Origin: Puniceicoccales bacterium
Lineage (GTDB): Bacteria > Verrucomicrobiota > Verrucomicrobiia > Opitutales > JAIRKQ01
Direction of reading: 5' to 3'
Assembly: GCA_031269795.1 (NCBI GenBank)
Contig: JAISYR010000019.1
Coordinates: 1-40,245, forward strand
Length of the DNA stretch: 40,245 bases
In this document: positions 26,101 to 35,600 of the stretch, in pieces
How the letters are laid out: every line of letters begins with the position of its first letter
How positions within the stretch are numbered: the first letter of the stretch is position 1
Program-made: the position numbers and the translations under genes
Notes under the pieces: model-generated
Database searches by the model: none
Seen by the model: only the letters and a program-made list of their open reading frames with translations
What the model was told of the DNA's origin: nothing

Positions 26101-26544
26101 AACCAGGCTCCGATAGCCCAAAAGGGAAAAGGGAAAAGCGTTCCCCCTCCCCCTCCTCCTCCCCCTCCTCCCCCTAGAGTAGTACCATTGGACCATATTT
26201 TAGCACTTATGAGAACTCAAGAATTTAATGATCTTAAGGTCTTTTCCGGTGTAATGGCTGAAATTTTGGCAAAGGGATTCAACCTTGAGCCAAAAAGCAG
26301 CCCATTGTTAGGAGATTTACAACAAAAATGGGAGCAGCAGTCGCAAGGAATTAATAAATTTCTGCGAGAACTTGATAAGCTGCAAAGAGATTTAGGTGCA
26401 ATAGCTTCTGCTACCGGCACAGCACCAGCAGCAAAAGCAGCAGCAAAAGCAGCACCAGCAGCAAAAGCGGTGCCACCAGTAGCAGCACCACCAGCGCCAG
26501 CAAAGCCAGCAGCACCACCACCAAAAAGGCTAGCTCCCGGCTAA
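23143..26544 (+). CDS. Giant coiled-coil protein with N-terminal membrane segments and polyproline tract
   Basis: I do not recognise a named family. The 1133 residues run as follows. Residues 1-50 are soluble. Two hydrophobic stretches cover about 53-80 (Gly-rich GVGLGLGGAVAGTIGVGV) and 125-150 (VGIALITVGIVAAAVSVTVLYL). A very long Ala/Glu/Leu coiled coil spans about 165-930, with recurring LQGQL, AAKxxxL and LxxVRADL units and Leu at heptad spacing. A helical region and 11 consecutive Pro follow (near residue 1005). A folded-looking segment (VPLDHILALMRTQEF onward) leads to an Ala/Lys/Pro-rich tail. The coil DNA is GC-richer than neighbours and carries exact internal repeats. The protein is probably anchored in, or inserted into, a membrane with the coil exposed. 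It could be structural or an effector; neither is proven. Confidence 0.75.
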   Translation: MDEIREVGHGERLDSPQRGNFTDIRVATDVSQIFASTRSFLYEKMRSLSQRVAQYMHWGVGLGLGGAVAGTIGVGVRLLTRVATVTITQPIDIVHATTHPVTGEAIQVAVQVVKSIASISYTPVGIALITVGIVAAAVSVTVLYLRYQNALANAQGGTTEHTIELEAANQKASAAESQNEELQQQLAALRAELEAAQRKAADEKAVLQGQLTDVQNQAATANTAFEAAQRVAADANAALQGQLDGANTELDRVRADLAVANGANADLAAAKTDLERREAALQGQLGEANADLAAKDTDLEAVRADLTAKGAELAAANATNAALQGQLTAKDDDLATLQTELAALRDQFAAKDGELVAAQREAATREAELQGQLDGANADLAAANANLEEARREAEVKGTDLGRVRAELEAKEADLAAKGTELDRVRADLAAANTALTEAEARETALRTDLAAKDGDLEAVRADLAVANGAKADLQRQLTELREQLTAKGTELDAARSEAAAKDGDLATLRTDLTAANETNASLQGQLTAKDGDLTAANTALTEAQREAAAREATLQGQLDGANAELTAKGGDLATLRTDLAAKEAELAVANGANADLAAAKTDLERREAALREQLTAKGTELDAARSEAAAREAALQGQLDGANANLETAQRDLTAANANLTEAAAREAALQGQLSAKGTELEAANTALTEARSEAAAKGTELTEANRANAELREQLAAANAELDRGRAALAAKEAELTEVRNQTEAAKAALDAREADLGRTKADLDAREAAIKPQEDKLARTRAALDAREVDLATRGTELVTRETKLAAAQRNLAADRADLEKREAELVTRGTELEAAKAALDVREAAIRPQEAELARTRAALEKERATLQTSKNELAEQQRAIEQLLRRVAQAKTEIDQQIRGLRQLMEQETALHGQLVATLKDIQDMEALTREAVGYIKQWEDKKNDSYFRAQLHKFMLAMLTQERKCNEAETAALRHAQAFGNQAPIAQKGKGKSVPPPPPPPPPPPRVVPLDHILALMRTQEFNDLKVFSGVMAEILAKGFNLEPKSSPLLGDLQQKWEQQSQGINKFLRELDKLQRDLGAIASATGTAPAAKAAAKAAPAAKAVPPVAAPPAPAKPAAPPPKRLAPG
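23620..25740 (+). repeat. Intragenic repeat region encoding the coiled coil
   Basis: Short units recur many times, notably CAGGGACAACT (about nine occurrences) and GCGAAAGGTACCGAACTC. Two longer exact repeats are present: 23911-23986 equals 24901-24976 (76 bases, 990 apart) and 24583-24646 equals 24973-25036 (64 bases, 390 apart). Both offsets are multiples of three, so recombination between copies would keep the reading frame. Confidence 0.85.
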
Positions 26545-26630
26545 CAGCACTAGCAAAAATAAAACCAAAGACGTAAAGAATTTATACAAGCTTAAATACA
26601 AATATATAGGTTTTGGAATTTGTGGAAGAA

Positions 26631-27575
26631 ATGAAGACTATTGTGGTTACTGGCGGTACCGGATTTTTGGGTAGTAATCTCTGTGTGCATCTGATAAACG
26701 AAGGTAACCGTATTATCTGTGTGGATAACAATTATACTGGGAACTTAGACAATGTGGCCAAAGTTGCGAACAACCCGAATTTCCACTTTATTCTCCATGA
26801 TATTATCAACCCATTGAAAATTGGAGAACATATCGACCAGATTTATAATTTGGCCTGTCCAGGGTCCCCATCCGCTTACCAAGGTAAACACTCAATAACA
26901 ACGATCAAGACCTGCATCATCGGTTCGCTGAACATGTTGGAACTGGCTGAAAAACACGGTGCACGCATTTTGCAGGCGTCGACGAGCGAAATTTATGGGG
27001 AACCCCTAGAACGCCCGCAAAAAGAAATTCACTGTGGCAATGTGAATCCAATCGGAATCCGCGCCTGCTATGACGAAGGAAAACGCTGTGCCGAAAGTTT
27101 GTTTTTCGACTATCACCGCCACGAAGGCGTGGATATAAAAATTGTACGCATATTCAACACCTATGGACCAAAAATGAACCCGAATGATGGGCGTGTTGTT
27201 TCCAATTTTATTGTCCAGGCATTGAAAGGTGAAAATATTACAATTTATGGTAATGGTTCTCAAACGCGTAGTTTCTGCTACGTTGACGACTTGATAGATG
27301 TTATTGTTCGCATGATGCATTCCGAGGTAGGTTTCACCGGCCCCGTCAACGCAGGCAACCCTGAAGAACTCACAATTCGCGAACTGGCAGACACGGTGCT
27401 GGCAAAAATCGGGGGTAAGTCCAAAATGGTGAAAATGCCATTACCGGCAGACGATCCGACACAACGCCGGCCAGATATTACGCTCGCCAAGACAAAATTA
27501 GGTTGGGCCCCAAAAATAACCTTGGATGAAGGCCTGGATAGAACAATCGCTTTTTTCAAAAAGGTTATTAAATGA
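26631..27575 (+). CDS. uxs: UDP-glucuronate decarboxylase (UDP-xylose synthase)
   Basis: This extended short-chain dehydrogenase converts UDP-glucuronate to UDP-xylose. The NAD motif is [14 protein letters not shown]. Family-specific segments are [55 protein letters not shown] with the catalytic Tyr-x-x-x-Lys, and [10 protein letters not shown]. Length, 314 residues, suits the bacterial enzyme. The frame extends to TTG 26613, but ATG 26631 gives the family N-terminus MKTIVVTGG. Its stop overlaps the ugd start by four bases, coupling it to the enzyme that supplies its substrate. Confidence 0.92.
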   Translation: MKTIVVTGGTGFLGSNLCVHLINEGNRIICVDNNYTGNLDNVAKVANNPNFHFILHDIINPLKIGEHIDQIYNLACPGSPSAYQGKHSITTIKTCIIGSLNMLELAEKHGARILQASTSEIYGEPLERPQKEIHCGNVNPIGIRACYDEGKRCAESLFFDYHRHEGVDIKIVRIFNTYGPKMNPNDGRVVSNFIVQALKGENITIYGNGSQTRSFCYVDDLIDVIVRMMHSEVGFTGPVNAGNPEELTIRELADTVLAKIGGKSKMVKMPLPADDPTQRRPDITLAKTKLGWAPKITLDEGLDRTIAFFKKVIK

Positions 27576-28864
27576 AAATCACAATCATAGGTACAGGATA
27601 TGTTGGTTTATTCGTTGGATGCGGATTTTCTGAACTGGGGTATGATGTTATTTGTGTGGACAAAGTACCTGAAAAAATCGCCGATTTAAACGCCGGCAAA
27701 GTTATACTATTTGAGGATGGCTTGGACGAATTATTTCGCAAAAATGTCGCAAGTGGCAAACTCAAATTTACGGTCGACACGAAGTACGGCGTTGAATCCG
27801 CCGATTTTATCATTATCACCGTGGGTACACCGCTTCATAGTGTAACCAAGGAAGCAAATGTAAAGTACCTCTATGCTGCCATCGAAGAGATTGCCCCATA
27901 TCTTTCCGGATATACGGTCATCGCAAATAAATCTACCGTTCCGGTCGGCACGGGTGATAAGCTTGTGGAAATTATCAAAACCATAAATCCAGCGGCGAAC
28001 TTCGATGTTATTTCTATGCCGGAGTTTCTGCGCGAAGGCCTTGCCATCCACGACTTTTTCCATCCCGATCGCGTGGTCGTCGGTACAGATTCCATGCGGG
28101 CACAGGATGCAGTTAAAAAACTTTTCTCCCCATTCCAGGACAAACCGAATATTTTATTTGTGGAACGCCGTAGTGCGGAACTGATTAAATATGCAAGCAA
28201 CGCGTTCTTAGCCGTAAAGGTCCATTACATTAATGAAATTGCAGACTTTTGCGAGAAAGTTGGTGCCAATGTATATGATGTGGCAAAGGGTGTGGGTTTG
28301 GATTCTCGAATAGGAGACAAGTTTCTGAATCCTGGTCCGGGGTATGGGGGTTCTTGTTTTCCGAAAGATACGAATGCACTGGTACATATGGCGCGACATG
28401 TCAACGTAAATTTATCACTGGTAGAAGCGACCATAGCCGGAAACGATGCCCGCAAATCCAAAATGGCCACACGAATTTCGGACGCAATCAAAGATATTGA
28501 AAATCCAAAAATTGCTGTTTGGGGACTGGCTTTCAAAAATGGAACGGACGATGTGCGTGAAAGCCCTGCCATTCAAATCGTGCAAAAATTGGTAAGTCAC
28601 GGAATAAAAATCACCGCCTATGACCCTAAGGCAATGGAGACGGCACATTCTATTCTAGGCAACAGCATTGCCTATGCCGATAGTGCCGTTGATGCCGCCA
28701 AAGACACAGACGCTTTGGCAATATTGACCGAATGGCCTGATTTCAAGGATATCCCGCTGGCAAAATTACAAATGCGGCACAAGCGCATCGTCGACTTGCG
28801 CCATATGGTCGATGCGCATGTTGCTATGAACAACGGATTTGATTACGAAGGAATTGGAAAATGA
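27572..28864 (+). CDS. ugd: UDP-glucose 6-dehydrogenase
   Basis: This enzyme oxidises UDP-glucose to UDP-glucuronate with two NAD+. The N-terminal Rossmann motif is [17 protein letters not shown], and the catalytic Cys is in [18 protein letters not shown]. The conserved [17 protein letters not shown] and [15 protein letters not shown] segments are in order. 430 residues is normal for the family. It overlaps both neighbours by ATGA, upstream with UDP-xylose synthase and downstream with the FkbM methyltransferase. Confidence 0.95.
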   Translation: MKITIIGTGYVGLFVGCGFSELGYDVICVDKVPEKIADLNAGKVILFEDGLDELFRKNVASGKLKFTVDTKYGVESADFIIITVGTPLHSVTKEANVKYLYAAIEEIAPYLSGYTVIANKSTVPVGTGDKLVEIIKTINPAANFDVISMPEFLREGLAIHDFFHPDRVVVGTDSMRAQDAVKKLFSPFQDKPNILFVERRSAELIKYASNAFLAVKVHYINEIADFCEKVGANVYDVAKGVGLDSRIGDKFLNPGPGYGGSCFPKDTNALVHMARHVNVNLSLVEATIAGNDARKSKMATRISDAIKDIENPKIAVWGLAFKNGTDDVRESPAIQIVQKLVSHGIKITAYDPKAMETAHSILGNSIAYADSAVDAAKDTDALAILTEWPDFKDIPLAKLQMRHKRIVDLRHMVDAHVAMNNGFDYEGIGK

Positions 28865-29694
28865 AAAATTTTTTCGTGAATCTTTTGTGTAGTCTTATCC
28901 CATCGAAGAAACTAAGCTACAGTGTGCGTAGTCGTTTGGAGAATAGCGGAGATTTGGCGAGGTGTTCAAAGAAAACGCTCCATAGACTGGGATATCGTGT
29001 CCAAAAGATGGCGAATGGAATTACAATAACCGGACATGGCTTAAATATATTCGGAGGGGCAGACAACACACTTTGGACTGCTGCCGGTGTATTGTCTGGT
29101 GAATACGATTTTGACTCGCATGGGAAAGATTTCGTCGCCATAGACATCGGACTAAACATTGGCCTAGCTTCGCTATATCTGGCACGGAAGGATTTTATAA
29201 AAAAAATTTATTCCTTTGAACCTTTTAAACCGATTTTTGACCAAGCAAAAAATAATTTGAAACTGAATCCACAAATTTCCAACAAGATAGAAATTTTTAA
29301 TTTCGGTCTTTCTGACCATGACGGTGAAATCGAAGTCGCGTTTAATCCAGATTTACCCGGACAAATGAGCACGATTATTGACAGATTTGCGGACAAGGGG
29401 TACGGAAAAGAAACTGCCACATTGAAAAGAGCAAGCAAGATTCTCACACCGATATTCGCAAGGCATGGTAAAAATATTATGTTGAAAATAGACTGTGAAG
29501 GTGGCGAGCGAGAAATCATACCAGACCTTGCAAAATTTGAATTGCTGGGACACGTATCCGTAATTATTATGGAATGGCATAACGGCATAGTTCAGCCTTT
29601 GGAAGATTTAGTAAAAAAGCACGGATTTAATGTGCGGATCTATAACGAAAATAAAGAAGCCAAAACGGGAATGCTCTATGGAGAAAGACAATAA
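28861..29694 (+). CDS. FkbM-family methyltransferase
   Basis: The 277-residue protein has the FkbM fold: the SAM-binding motif VAIDIGLNIGLASLYLA, the acidic SFEPFKP loop, NLKLNPQI, and the later KIDCEGGEREI. In glycan clusters such enzymes usually O-methylate sugars. The sugar here is unknown, but the UDP-xylose genes upstream suggest a xylose- or glucuronate-containing glycan. The start overlaps the ugd stop (ATGA), and the gene overlaps the start of the glycosyltransferase by 17 bases. Confidence 0.85.
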   Translation: MKNFFVNLLCSLIPSKKLSYSVRSRLENSGDLARCSKKTLHRLGYRVQKMANGITITGHGLNIFGGADNTLWTAAGVLSGEYDFDSHGKDFVAIDIGLNIGLASLYLARKDFIKKIYSFEPFKPIFDQAKNNLKLNPQISNKIEIFNFGLSDHDGEIEVAFNPDLPGQMSTIIDRFADKGYGKETATLKRASKILTPIFARHGKNIMLKIDCEGGEREIIPDLAKFELLGHVSVIIMEWHNGIVQPLEDLVKKHGFNVRIYNENKEAKTGMLYGERQ

Positions 29695-31591
29695 AAACCC
29701 AAAAATATCAATTATTATTGCAAACTTCAACAATGCTCCCTATCTAACGGACACTCTAGAATCGATTCGCCTGCAGACTTTTACCGACTGGGAAGCGTTG
29801 GTAGTCGACGATGGTAGCACAGATAGTTCCACCGAAATTATAGATGATTTTTGCAAATCCGATGGCCGTTTCCGCGCAATCTATCAAAAAAATGCAGGCG
29901 TATCCGTGGCTCGGAATATTGGTTTTGATAATTCATTGGGGGAATATGTCATATTTATGGACAGTGATGATTGCTTTACCCCATCTGCCCTTGAAACATT
30001 ATTCGGATTAGCTGAAAAACATAGTGCGGACATGGTAACTGGTCTACAGGTAGAGGTCGGCGAAGATTTCAAGCTTGGAATGCCAGTAGAATCAGATTGC
30101 AGCGAAGAAATACACGTGATTAAACGGGCAAAACAAAACTTCGAGTACATGAAATATTGTGTATGGATTCATAACTCACTTTTTTTTCGAAAAACAATAG
30201 AAAATATTCGTTTTGTCCGAGGATTACATCCCCACGAAGATACTTTATTTTTTATGATGGCTTGCATTGGGTTTAACACCATAGTAAAAGTGGACGAAAT
30301 TATTACCTACTACCGCGTATGTTCTGGAGGGGTCATGCAACGATCCCAAACAGATTTAACCATTTGGCCGAAAATGACTGGCATATTTGCAACGGAGATC
30401 CACAAACTGCTTACATCGCGTAACGATTTGCACCCAGGTTGGATTTTTTCTGTCAAGCACACAATCATCGCACAGATGAAAGACGTAAGATTTATGTCCG
30501 CCCTCGTATCTCGAGTAAAAAATGAAAAAGAAATGGCACACAGAGTGTTGCGAGAGAACATAAAGTTGTTACCGGACTGCCTAAAAGTTTGCAAATGTAG
30601 ACACCGCCTGGCATTTCGTCTATTTGCTCGAAATTTGGACTGGCTAGGACGGATTCTAATGTCCCCAAAGCACTTTTCTCTTCGAGAAAAAAACACAAAA
30701 TGTACGGACAAGATTGAAATTGTTTTTGCCCTAACGCCGAATTATCTACCCTATGCGGTTGTGACAATGCGCTCAATATTGGAAAAATCACGGACCAGAA
30801 GTATATGTTTTCATTGCCTATACGCAAATAATATCGATGGCCTTCCCCCGGTGACCGACGATGAAATATCACACCTAAAAGACATGGCACGGAGATCCAT
30901 CCGTGACTTTCCCGAAGCAACCATAAAATTTTATGATATCAGCGATAGGATGTATTTACTCGATGGGCAAAATATTGGGTGCTGGGGACCAATCAGCATA
31001 ACCCATTATATGTATATTCTGACCCCACTGGTGCTAAAAGACGTGCATAAAATTATTTACATGGATGTCGATATGCTCTGCAATTACGACATTTCTGAGT
31101 TGTGGAAAATTGATATATCAGAATATGCCATTGGTGCTGTAGTCTGTAATGTGAATAATGAAGTTTGCGAAGAGTTTAATACTGGGTTGATTGTAATAAA
31201 CCTAGATTTTTGGCGCAAGAACGATGTATTTGTCAAAGTGATGGCCCATGGATTGATTTTACCACACGGAGATGAGCTCTGCGACCAGTATCTAATGAAT
31301 TCCTATTTCCGATTGCATAACCCAGTGCAATTGAAATACATAGATTGGCAATGGAATGTCATTCCCATAGACGAACGTTTCCATGAGGAAACTCGAATTT
31401 ACCATTATACGAATTACGCTCCCAAACCATGGGCTAGTATGCATGGGCACAAGTATGACCTATGGTGGAATGTTGCACACCGAACTCCTTTTTATGAGAA
31501 ATTTATCCTTGATCTGGCTACCCAACAAAAGACAAAAACAATGCCAACAACCTCCTCAGATATTAAATCTGGCCAAATTCATGGGAATTAG
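29678..31591 (+). CDS. Two-domain glycosyltransferase, GT2 then GT8
   Basis: From ATG 29678 the 637-residue protein carries a family 2 domain first (residues about 8-230: ISIIIANFNN, VVDDGSTDSS, VSVARNIGFDNS and the DSDD metal motif). A family 8 domain follows (about 344-615: IEIVFALTPNYLPYAVVTMR, the DVD metal motif near 462, FNTGLIVINLDFWR and HYTNYAPKPW). Family 2 enzymes invert and family 8 enzymes retain configuration, so the protein could add two sugars in sequence. Family 8 members use UDP-sugars. With UDP-xylose made in the same operon, xylose transfer is possible but unproven. The frame could be read from 29630, but ATG 29678 gives a standard GT2 N-terminus. Confidence 0.88.
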   Translation: MEKDNKNPKISIIIANFNNAPYLTDTLESIRLQTFTDWEALVVDDGSTDSSTEIIDDFCKSDGRFRAIYQKNAGVSVARNIGFDNSLGEYVIFMDSDDCFTPSALETLFGLAEKHSADMVTGLQVEVGEDFKLGMPVESDCSEEIHVIKRAKQNFEYMKYCVWIHNSLFFRKTIENIRFVRGLHPHEDTLFFMMACIGFNTIVKVDEIITYYRVCSGGVMQRSQTDLTIWPKMTGIFATEIHKLLTSRNDLHPGWIFSVKHTIIAQMKDVRFMSALVSRVKNEKEMAHRVLRENIKLLPDCLKVCKCRHRLAFRLFARNLDWLGRILMSPKHFSLREKNTKCTDKIEIVFALTPNYLPYAVVTMRSILEKSRTRSICFHCLYANNIDGLPPVTDDEISHLKDMARRSIRDFPEATIKFYDISDRMYLLDGQNIGCWGPISITHYMYILTPLVLKDVHKIIYMDVDMLCNYDISELWKIDISEYAIGAVVCNVNNEVCEEFNTGLIVINLDFWRKNDVFVKVMAHGLILPHGDELCDQYLMNSYFRLHNPVQLKYIDWQWNVIPIDERFHEETRIYHYTNYAPKPWASMHGHKYDLWWNVAHRTPFYEKFILDLATQQKTKTMPTTSSDIKSGQIHGN

Positions 31592-31895
31592 AATTGGGAA
31601 ATTTTTACATTTTTCGGTGGTATCTAATTTGATGGCCATGGCCATGAATGAGCACCTAATCGACCTGAATTCTGCGGTGAAAAAGCGAAAGACATTTGCC
31701 CCGCGCATTTACCTCCTGGGAAATGACGAAAGGTACAAAAATTTTCCAGATGGAGAAAACTATCTTTATGTGGAAAAAGCATCAGATAAAAGAATTACGA
31801 CCGTGATAAAGGTGGACGATGAAGGAAAAATTCAAAATGGTGACAACCAGTTCTCCTCCCTTTCTCCTGACCCGCTTAGGTTCAAGAATAGATGA
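31581..31895 (+). CDS. Small hypothetical protein overlapping the glycosyltransferase end
   Basis: A 104-codon frame begins at ATG 31581, 11 bases inside the glycosyltransferase gene, or at ATG 31632. The peptide has ordinary composition (LNSAVKKRKTFAPRIYLL, then GENYLYVEKASDKRITTVI) but no family I recognise. It ends overlapping ATG 31892 of the integrase remnant. It may be a leftover of the mobile element that brought the integrase, or an unannotated operon gene. Confidence 0.35.
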   Translation: MGIRIGKFLHFSVVSNLMAMAMNEHLIDLNSAVKKRKTFAPRIYLLGNDERYKNFPDGENYLYVEKASDKRITTVIKVDDEGKIQNGDNQFSSLSPDPLRFKNR

Positions 31896-32281
31896 GGCAA
31901 GAATCGGAATGTTTTTCTCCCAAGACGAAAGAATCATGTTCGGATATATATTTGGACGAATCTGTGGTCAATATGTTGAAAGACTTTCAAGCATCTGCTT
32001 CCGGAGAATTTGTCATAGAATCCAATATTGCTCCCCGACCACAGGCCCATTACCAACACTACCGATGTGACCGCATACACAAACAATTGGTCGGTTGGCT
32101 ACGTTCCCACGGTATCAATTCCAACAACCCATTGCATACGCTGCGCAAAGAGTACGGCTCTGAGATCTGTCGACAGTTCGGACTGTACGAAGCTAGCAGA
32201 GCACTCAGGCATTCGCCGTACGGCATAACGGAAAGTTTTTATGTGGACAGGAAAGCTGGTATCACCCCAAAGTTTTTTTGA
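31892..32281 (+). pseudogene. C-terminal fragment of a tyrosine recombinase/integrase
   Basis: The 129-codon frame matches only the catalytic C-terminal half of a family of integrases I associate with Verrucomicrobiota. FVIES, PRPQAHYQHYRCD and the box PLHTLRKEYGS hold the HxLR catalytic residues, and ASRALRHS with Tyr in ESFYVDRK is the active-site region. The first catalytic Arg domain and all DNA-binding domains are missing, and a TAG lies directly before the ATG. It is therefore a remnant at the downstream edge of the glycan operon. No matching attachment site is seen nearby. Confidence 0.75.
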
Positions 32282-32679
32282 TTTTGAATTTGCACATCAA
32301 AGCTTTTTTAAAACATATTTTCTGCAAAAACGACCTGCGAAACCTTCAAAACTCATGTACTAGTAACCGCTGTAAATCAGGAACGCCGGCCTTTACAAAA
32401 ACTTTTTTTACCCGCAAAGTTATGCCATCAAGATTTTTCAGATACATTTCCGCCAGTGCAGGGTTCGGACATGCCATGCAAACCCGATGCAACAGACTAT
32501 CCCGGCGTTTTCACATAAGAGATAATAAATTTGTGTCTAATTTCGCAGCTTTCCAACCATAATTTTTCAAACAACCGCATGGGGGAAGGGCAGGGAAAAA
32601 GATTTTCTATCTTTTCCGTCAATTTTTATGAAATCCGGACAGGGGAGTAAGATTTTCGAAATCCTGGAAGGAGTGCTGC
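32282..32679. other. Stretch without a supported gene
   Basis: A 94-codon frame at 32278-32562 has a basic, Cys- and Phe-rich composition with no domain and no ribosome site. I see no terminator with a clean T-run for either flanking gene. Confidence 0.5.
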
Positions 32680-35600
32680 CTAGAAGGAGTATTCGCCACC
32701 GCAGGAAAGGGTATGGGCGGAGGTATTCCTGTTGAATCGGCCGATGTAGGAAGCGACGATGGTCCAGTTGACGTTTAACCTTTTGGAAACCGTGATGGTA
32801 CCGATGGCGGCGTGCCTGGATGGGAACCTGAAGATGGGAGCGATTGGACCGATGCCGAGGTTGTTATCAAAAGTAACGGTGACATCGGAATGTTTCCGCA
32901 CCACTTGGCATTCCCAGCCAGCTTTTAGGGATAGCAACCACTTTTTATCGGCGTAGGCAAGGTCGAAGATTTCCCTTTCGACGTTGAAGCCGACAACGGT
33001 GGTGAAGAGGTTATGGTTGACGGCAGAAACATGCTGCGCTCCAACTACGGCTACCGTTTTTTCATCGTATCCTTGCTGGGCGATGTGGCTGCAGTTTGCC
33101 TGAAACCACAGCCCGAACTGGTATCCTCCGCGGGTGTACAGGTTTTTGACGAGCTCTGCGGCAAGGAAAATGTTATGGGACCGTACTTTTCCACCGAAGG
33201 CATTGAAATTGGCATCCGTCCTGTGCAGCTCATCGCTGTTGTAGCCGTAGCCTAAGAAGATGGCGACGTTGGTCTTCAAAAGTTTATCGTTGAAGGATTC
33301 GTAGGCACCGAAAAGTTCCACCATGTAAAGATCCTGGCTGGCAGATTTTCCCAGGCCCGTGGCGGACCCGAAAAAGTTCGTCTTCCCATGGACGTACGCA
33401 AAGATGGCACCTAGACGGAGGTACCTTTCATGGGGAAAACTCCACACATCGTCGAGGCCGAAGACAAAACCGCCCATGTTGTTATTGTACCCAAATCCGG
33501 CGATCTCATCCTGATGGGCATGGCCGTAGATGGCGTGGATAAATGGGTCCGTTAGGCAACCCTTGATACTTGTCAGACGGTCGGATATGGCATTGGTGAG
33601 CAGGTTGTGGGCTGCCACCGTCAGGGTTGCCAGTTCTCCGTTGGCATGTCGTTTGGCATAGTCCGATGCAACGGCGTAGTGGGGGGTTTCCCCGGTCCCC
33701 ACGAACAAACCGCTGGCACTGTTGGTGGCGTCGGTAAACAGCCAAACGTCCAATGCCTCATCCCATTGGGCATAGGAGTCAATTTGTTTGGAAAAAATCG
33801 CATCCTCGTAGGCTTCGGTCAATTTGTAGAGGTTGTCGTCGATTTTTTCAAACTTTCCGCCGTCATTTAGGTCAAAACCAAATATATCCCCAACGGCTTC
33901 AATATTTGCATTTTTTCCCGTCCGAACCAGCCAGAAATCGGCATGGGCCGGCAATCTCCCCGAACTACCCGCATCGTCATTAACAATTCCGAGTTTACCA
34001 CCGTTAAAGGTTATGGCATTGGCCATGCCGGCATCGGCGGCGATATATCCTTTCGCCATCTCAAATTTATCGTCGGGACCCGTCAGCTGTGTTTTTATCG
34101 CAGTGTCCGGCTGGCTGGAGTCCACGTGAAATTTTAAAGCATCGTCTCCGTTTAGGATTAACTGCCCTACCCCATTGGATCCCTTCCATGGGTAGTTGGT
34201 GGTGACGATATCGATTTTGCCGTCGCTGCCTTTGTAGGATATTTTTGTTGCGGGATCCACATAGGTTATTTTCCCTGTTATGCCTCGGATAGCCTGGTTA
34301 AATTTCTCACCGGCGGTACTATCCGTTGACAGACGAAGGAATCCTCCCCTAAATTCGATGGTACCAACGCCGTTAGTTTGTCCATAGACGGTGACTTCTC
34401 CTCCGCTAATCACGTCATTGCGCAGAGGGCCATAGGTTTTCAGAGAGCTACCGTTTTGGACGACAATTTCTTCGAGATTTTCCACGGGACCAAAGGCGTG
34501 GACGGTCCAGCCCTGTCCAACGGTGAGGCTGGATCCGGGGACAACATTGTTGGTTGCGGTGGAAATTTTCCCCTTGCCGATGGCACCAATGACGTTAACG
34601 ACATTGGTTTGCCCATTCGCTGGGACGGGCATAAATTCATGGCTACTCGGGTTAGCCCTACCACCGATATAAATTTTGAAATCATTACCCAGGGCGAATG
34701 CACGGGCATAGTCGGCATTGCTAGATCCCTGATTAGCTCCCAGTGTGGCAGAGGCAATGCTATCCGCAATCGCCCAGTTATTTTCCAGTTTTACGGCCAA
34801 AATGTTCACCGTGGAATCTTGCTCCAGGGCCTTGGAGATGACTTCATCCCCTTCTCTTATTTCTTGTCCGGCGGCGAAAATGCCCACGCGCCAGCCAAAA
34901 TTACCGTCCACCTTGTCCGTATTGTCGGCACCGAAGGCATTGACCTTAGTATCAGCAGTGGCTGGAAGATAGGCCAATGTGCCCAGGGTTTGACTACCAT
35001 TCATGTTCACCGTGACAGCATTGGCCGTGCTGTCAGCATTCGCTGCGGCTGCCCCAATTCCAGTGGTCGCAGAAGAAGTAGGAGTAGAAAAAGCAACGGC
35101 GACTAGGGTATTGTTATTTCCAAACCGCACATTCAGACCCGACACCGTACTGCTTCCTCTTGCTGCAGCTGTCCCGATTCCGGTGCTCGCGGAATAATTG
35201 CTATTATTGGCAACAACGGTAGTAGCAGCAGTGATTAGGCTATTGTCATCCCCAAACCGCACATCCAAGTTATATGCCCTGCCATTGCCATAGGCAACGG
35301 TTGCCCCCACCCCGACACTCGCAGAAAAAGCGCCAGAAGCGCCAAGAGCAGAAGAGGAAACGGTTAGATTATTGTTATTTCCAAATCGCACATCTAGACT
35401 ATTTGCATTTGCCACTGTATCCGGCTTACTGCTAGCCGCCGAGGTTGCTCCAATTCCAGTGCTCGCGGAATAATTAGCAGCAGCAGAAGCAACAGCGGTT
35501 AGGGTATTTCTATCTCCAAATCGCACATCTAGACTACTTGCATTTGCCATTGTATTCGTCGTATTGCTAGCCGTCGAGGTTGCTCCAATTCCAGTGCTCG

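Noticed and set aside
34378-35106. Plus-strand 242-codon frame opposite the autotransporter
   Set aside because: It is antisense to a passenger with strong family features and signal peptide; its own composition shows no domain.
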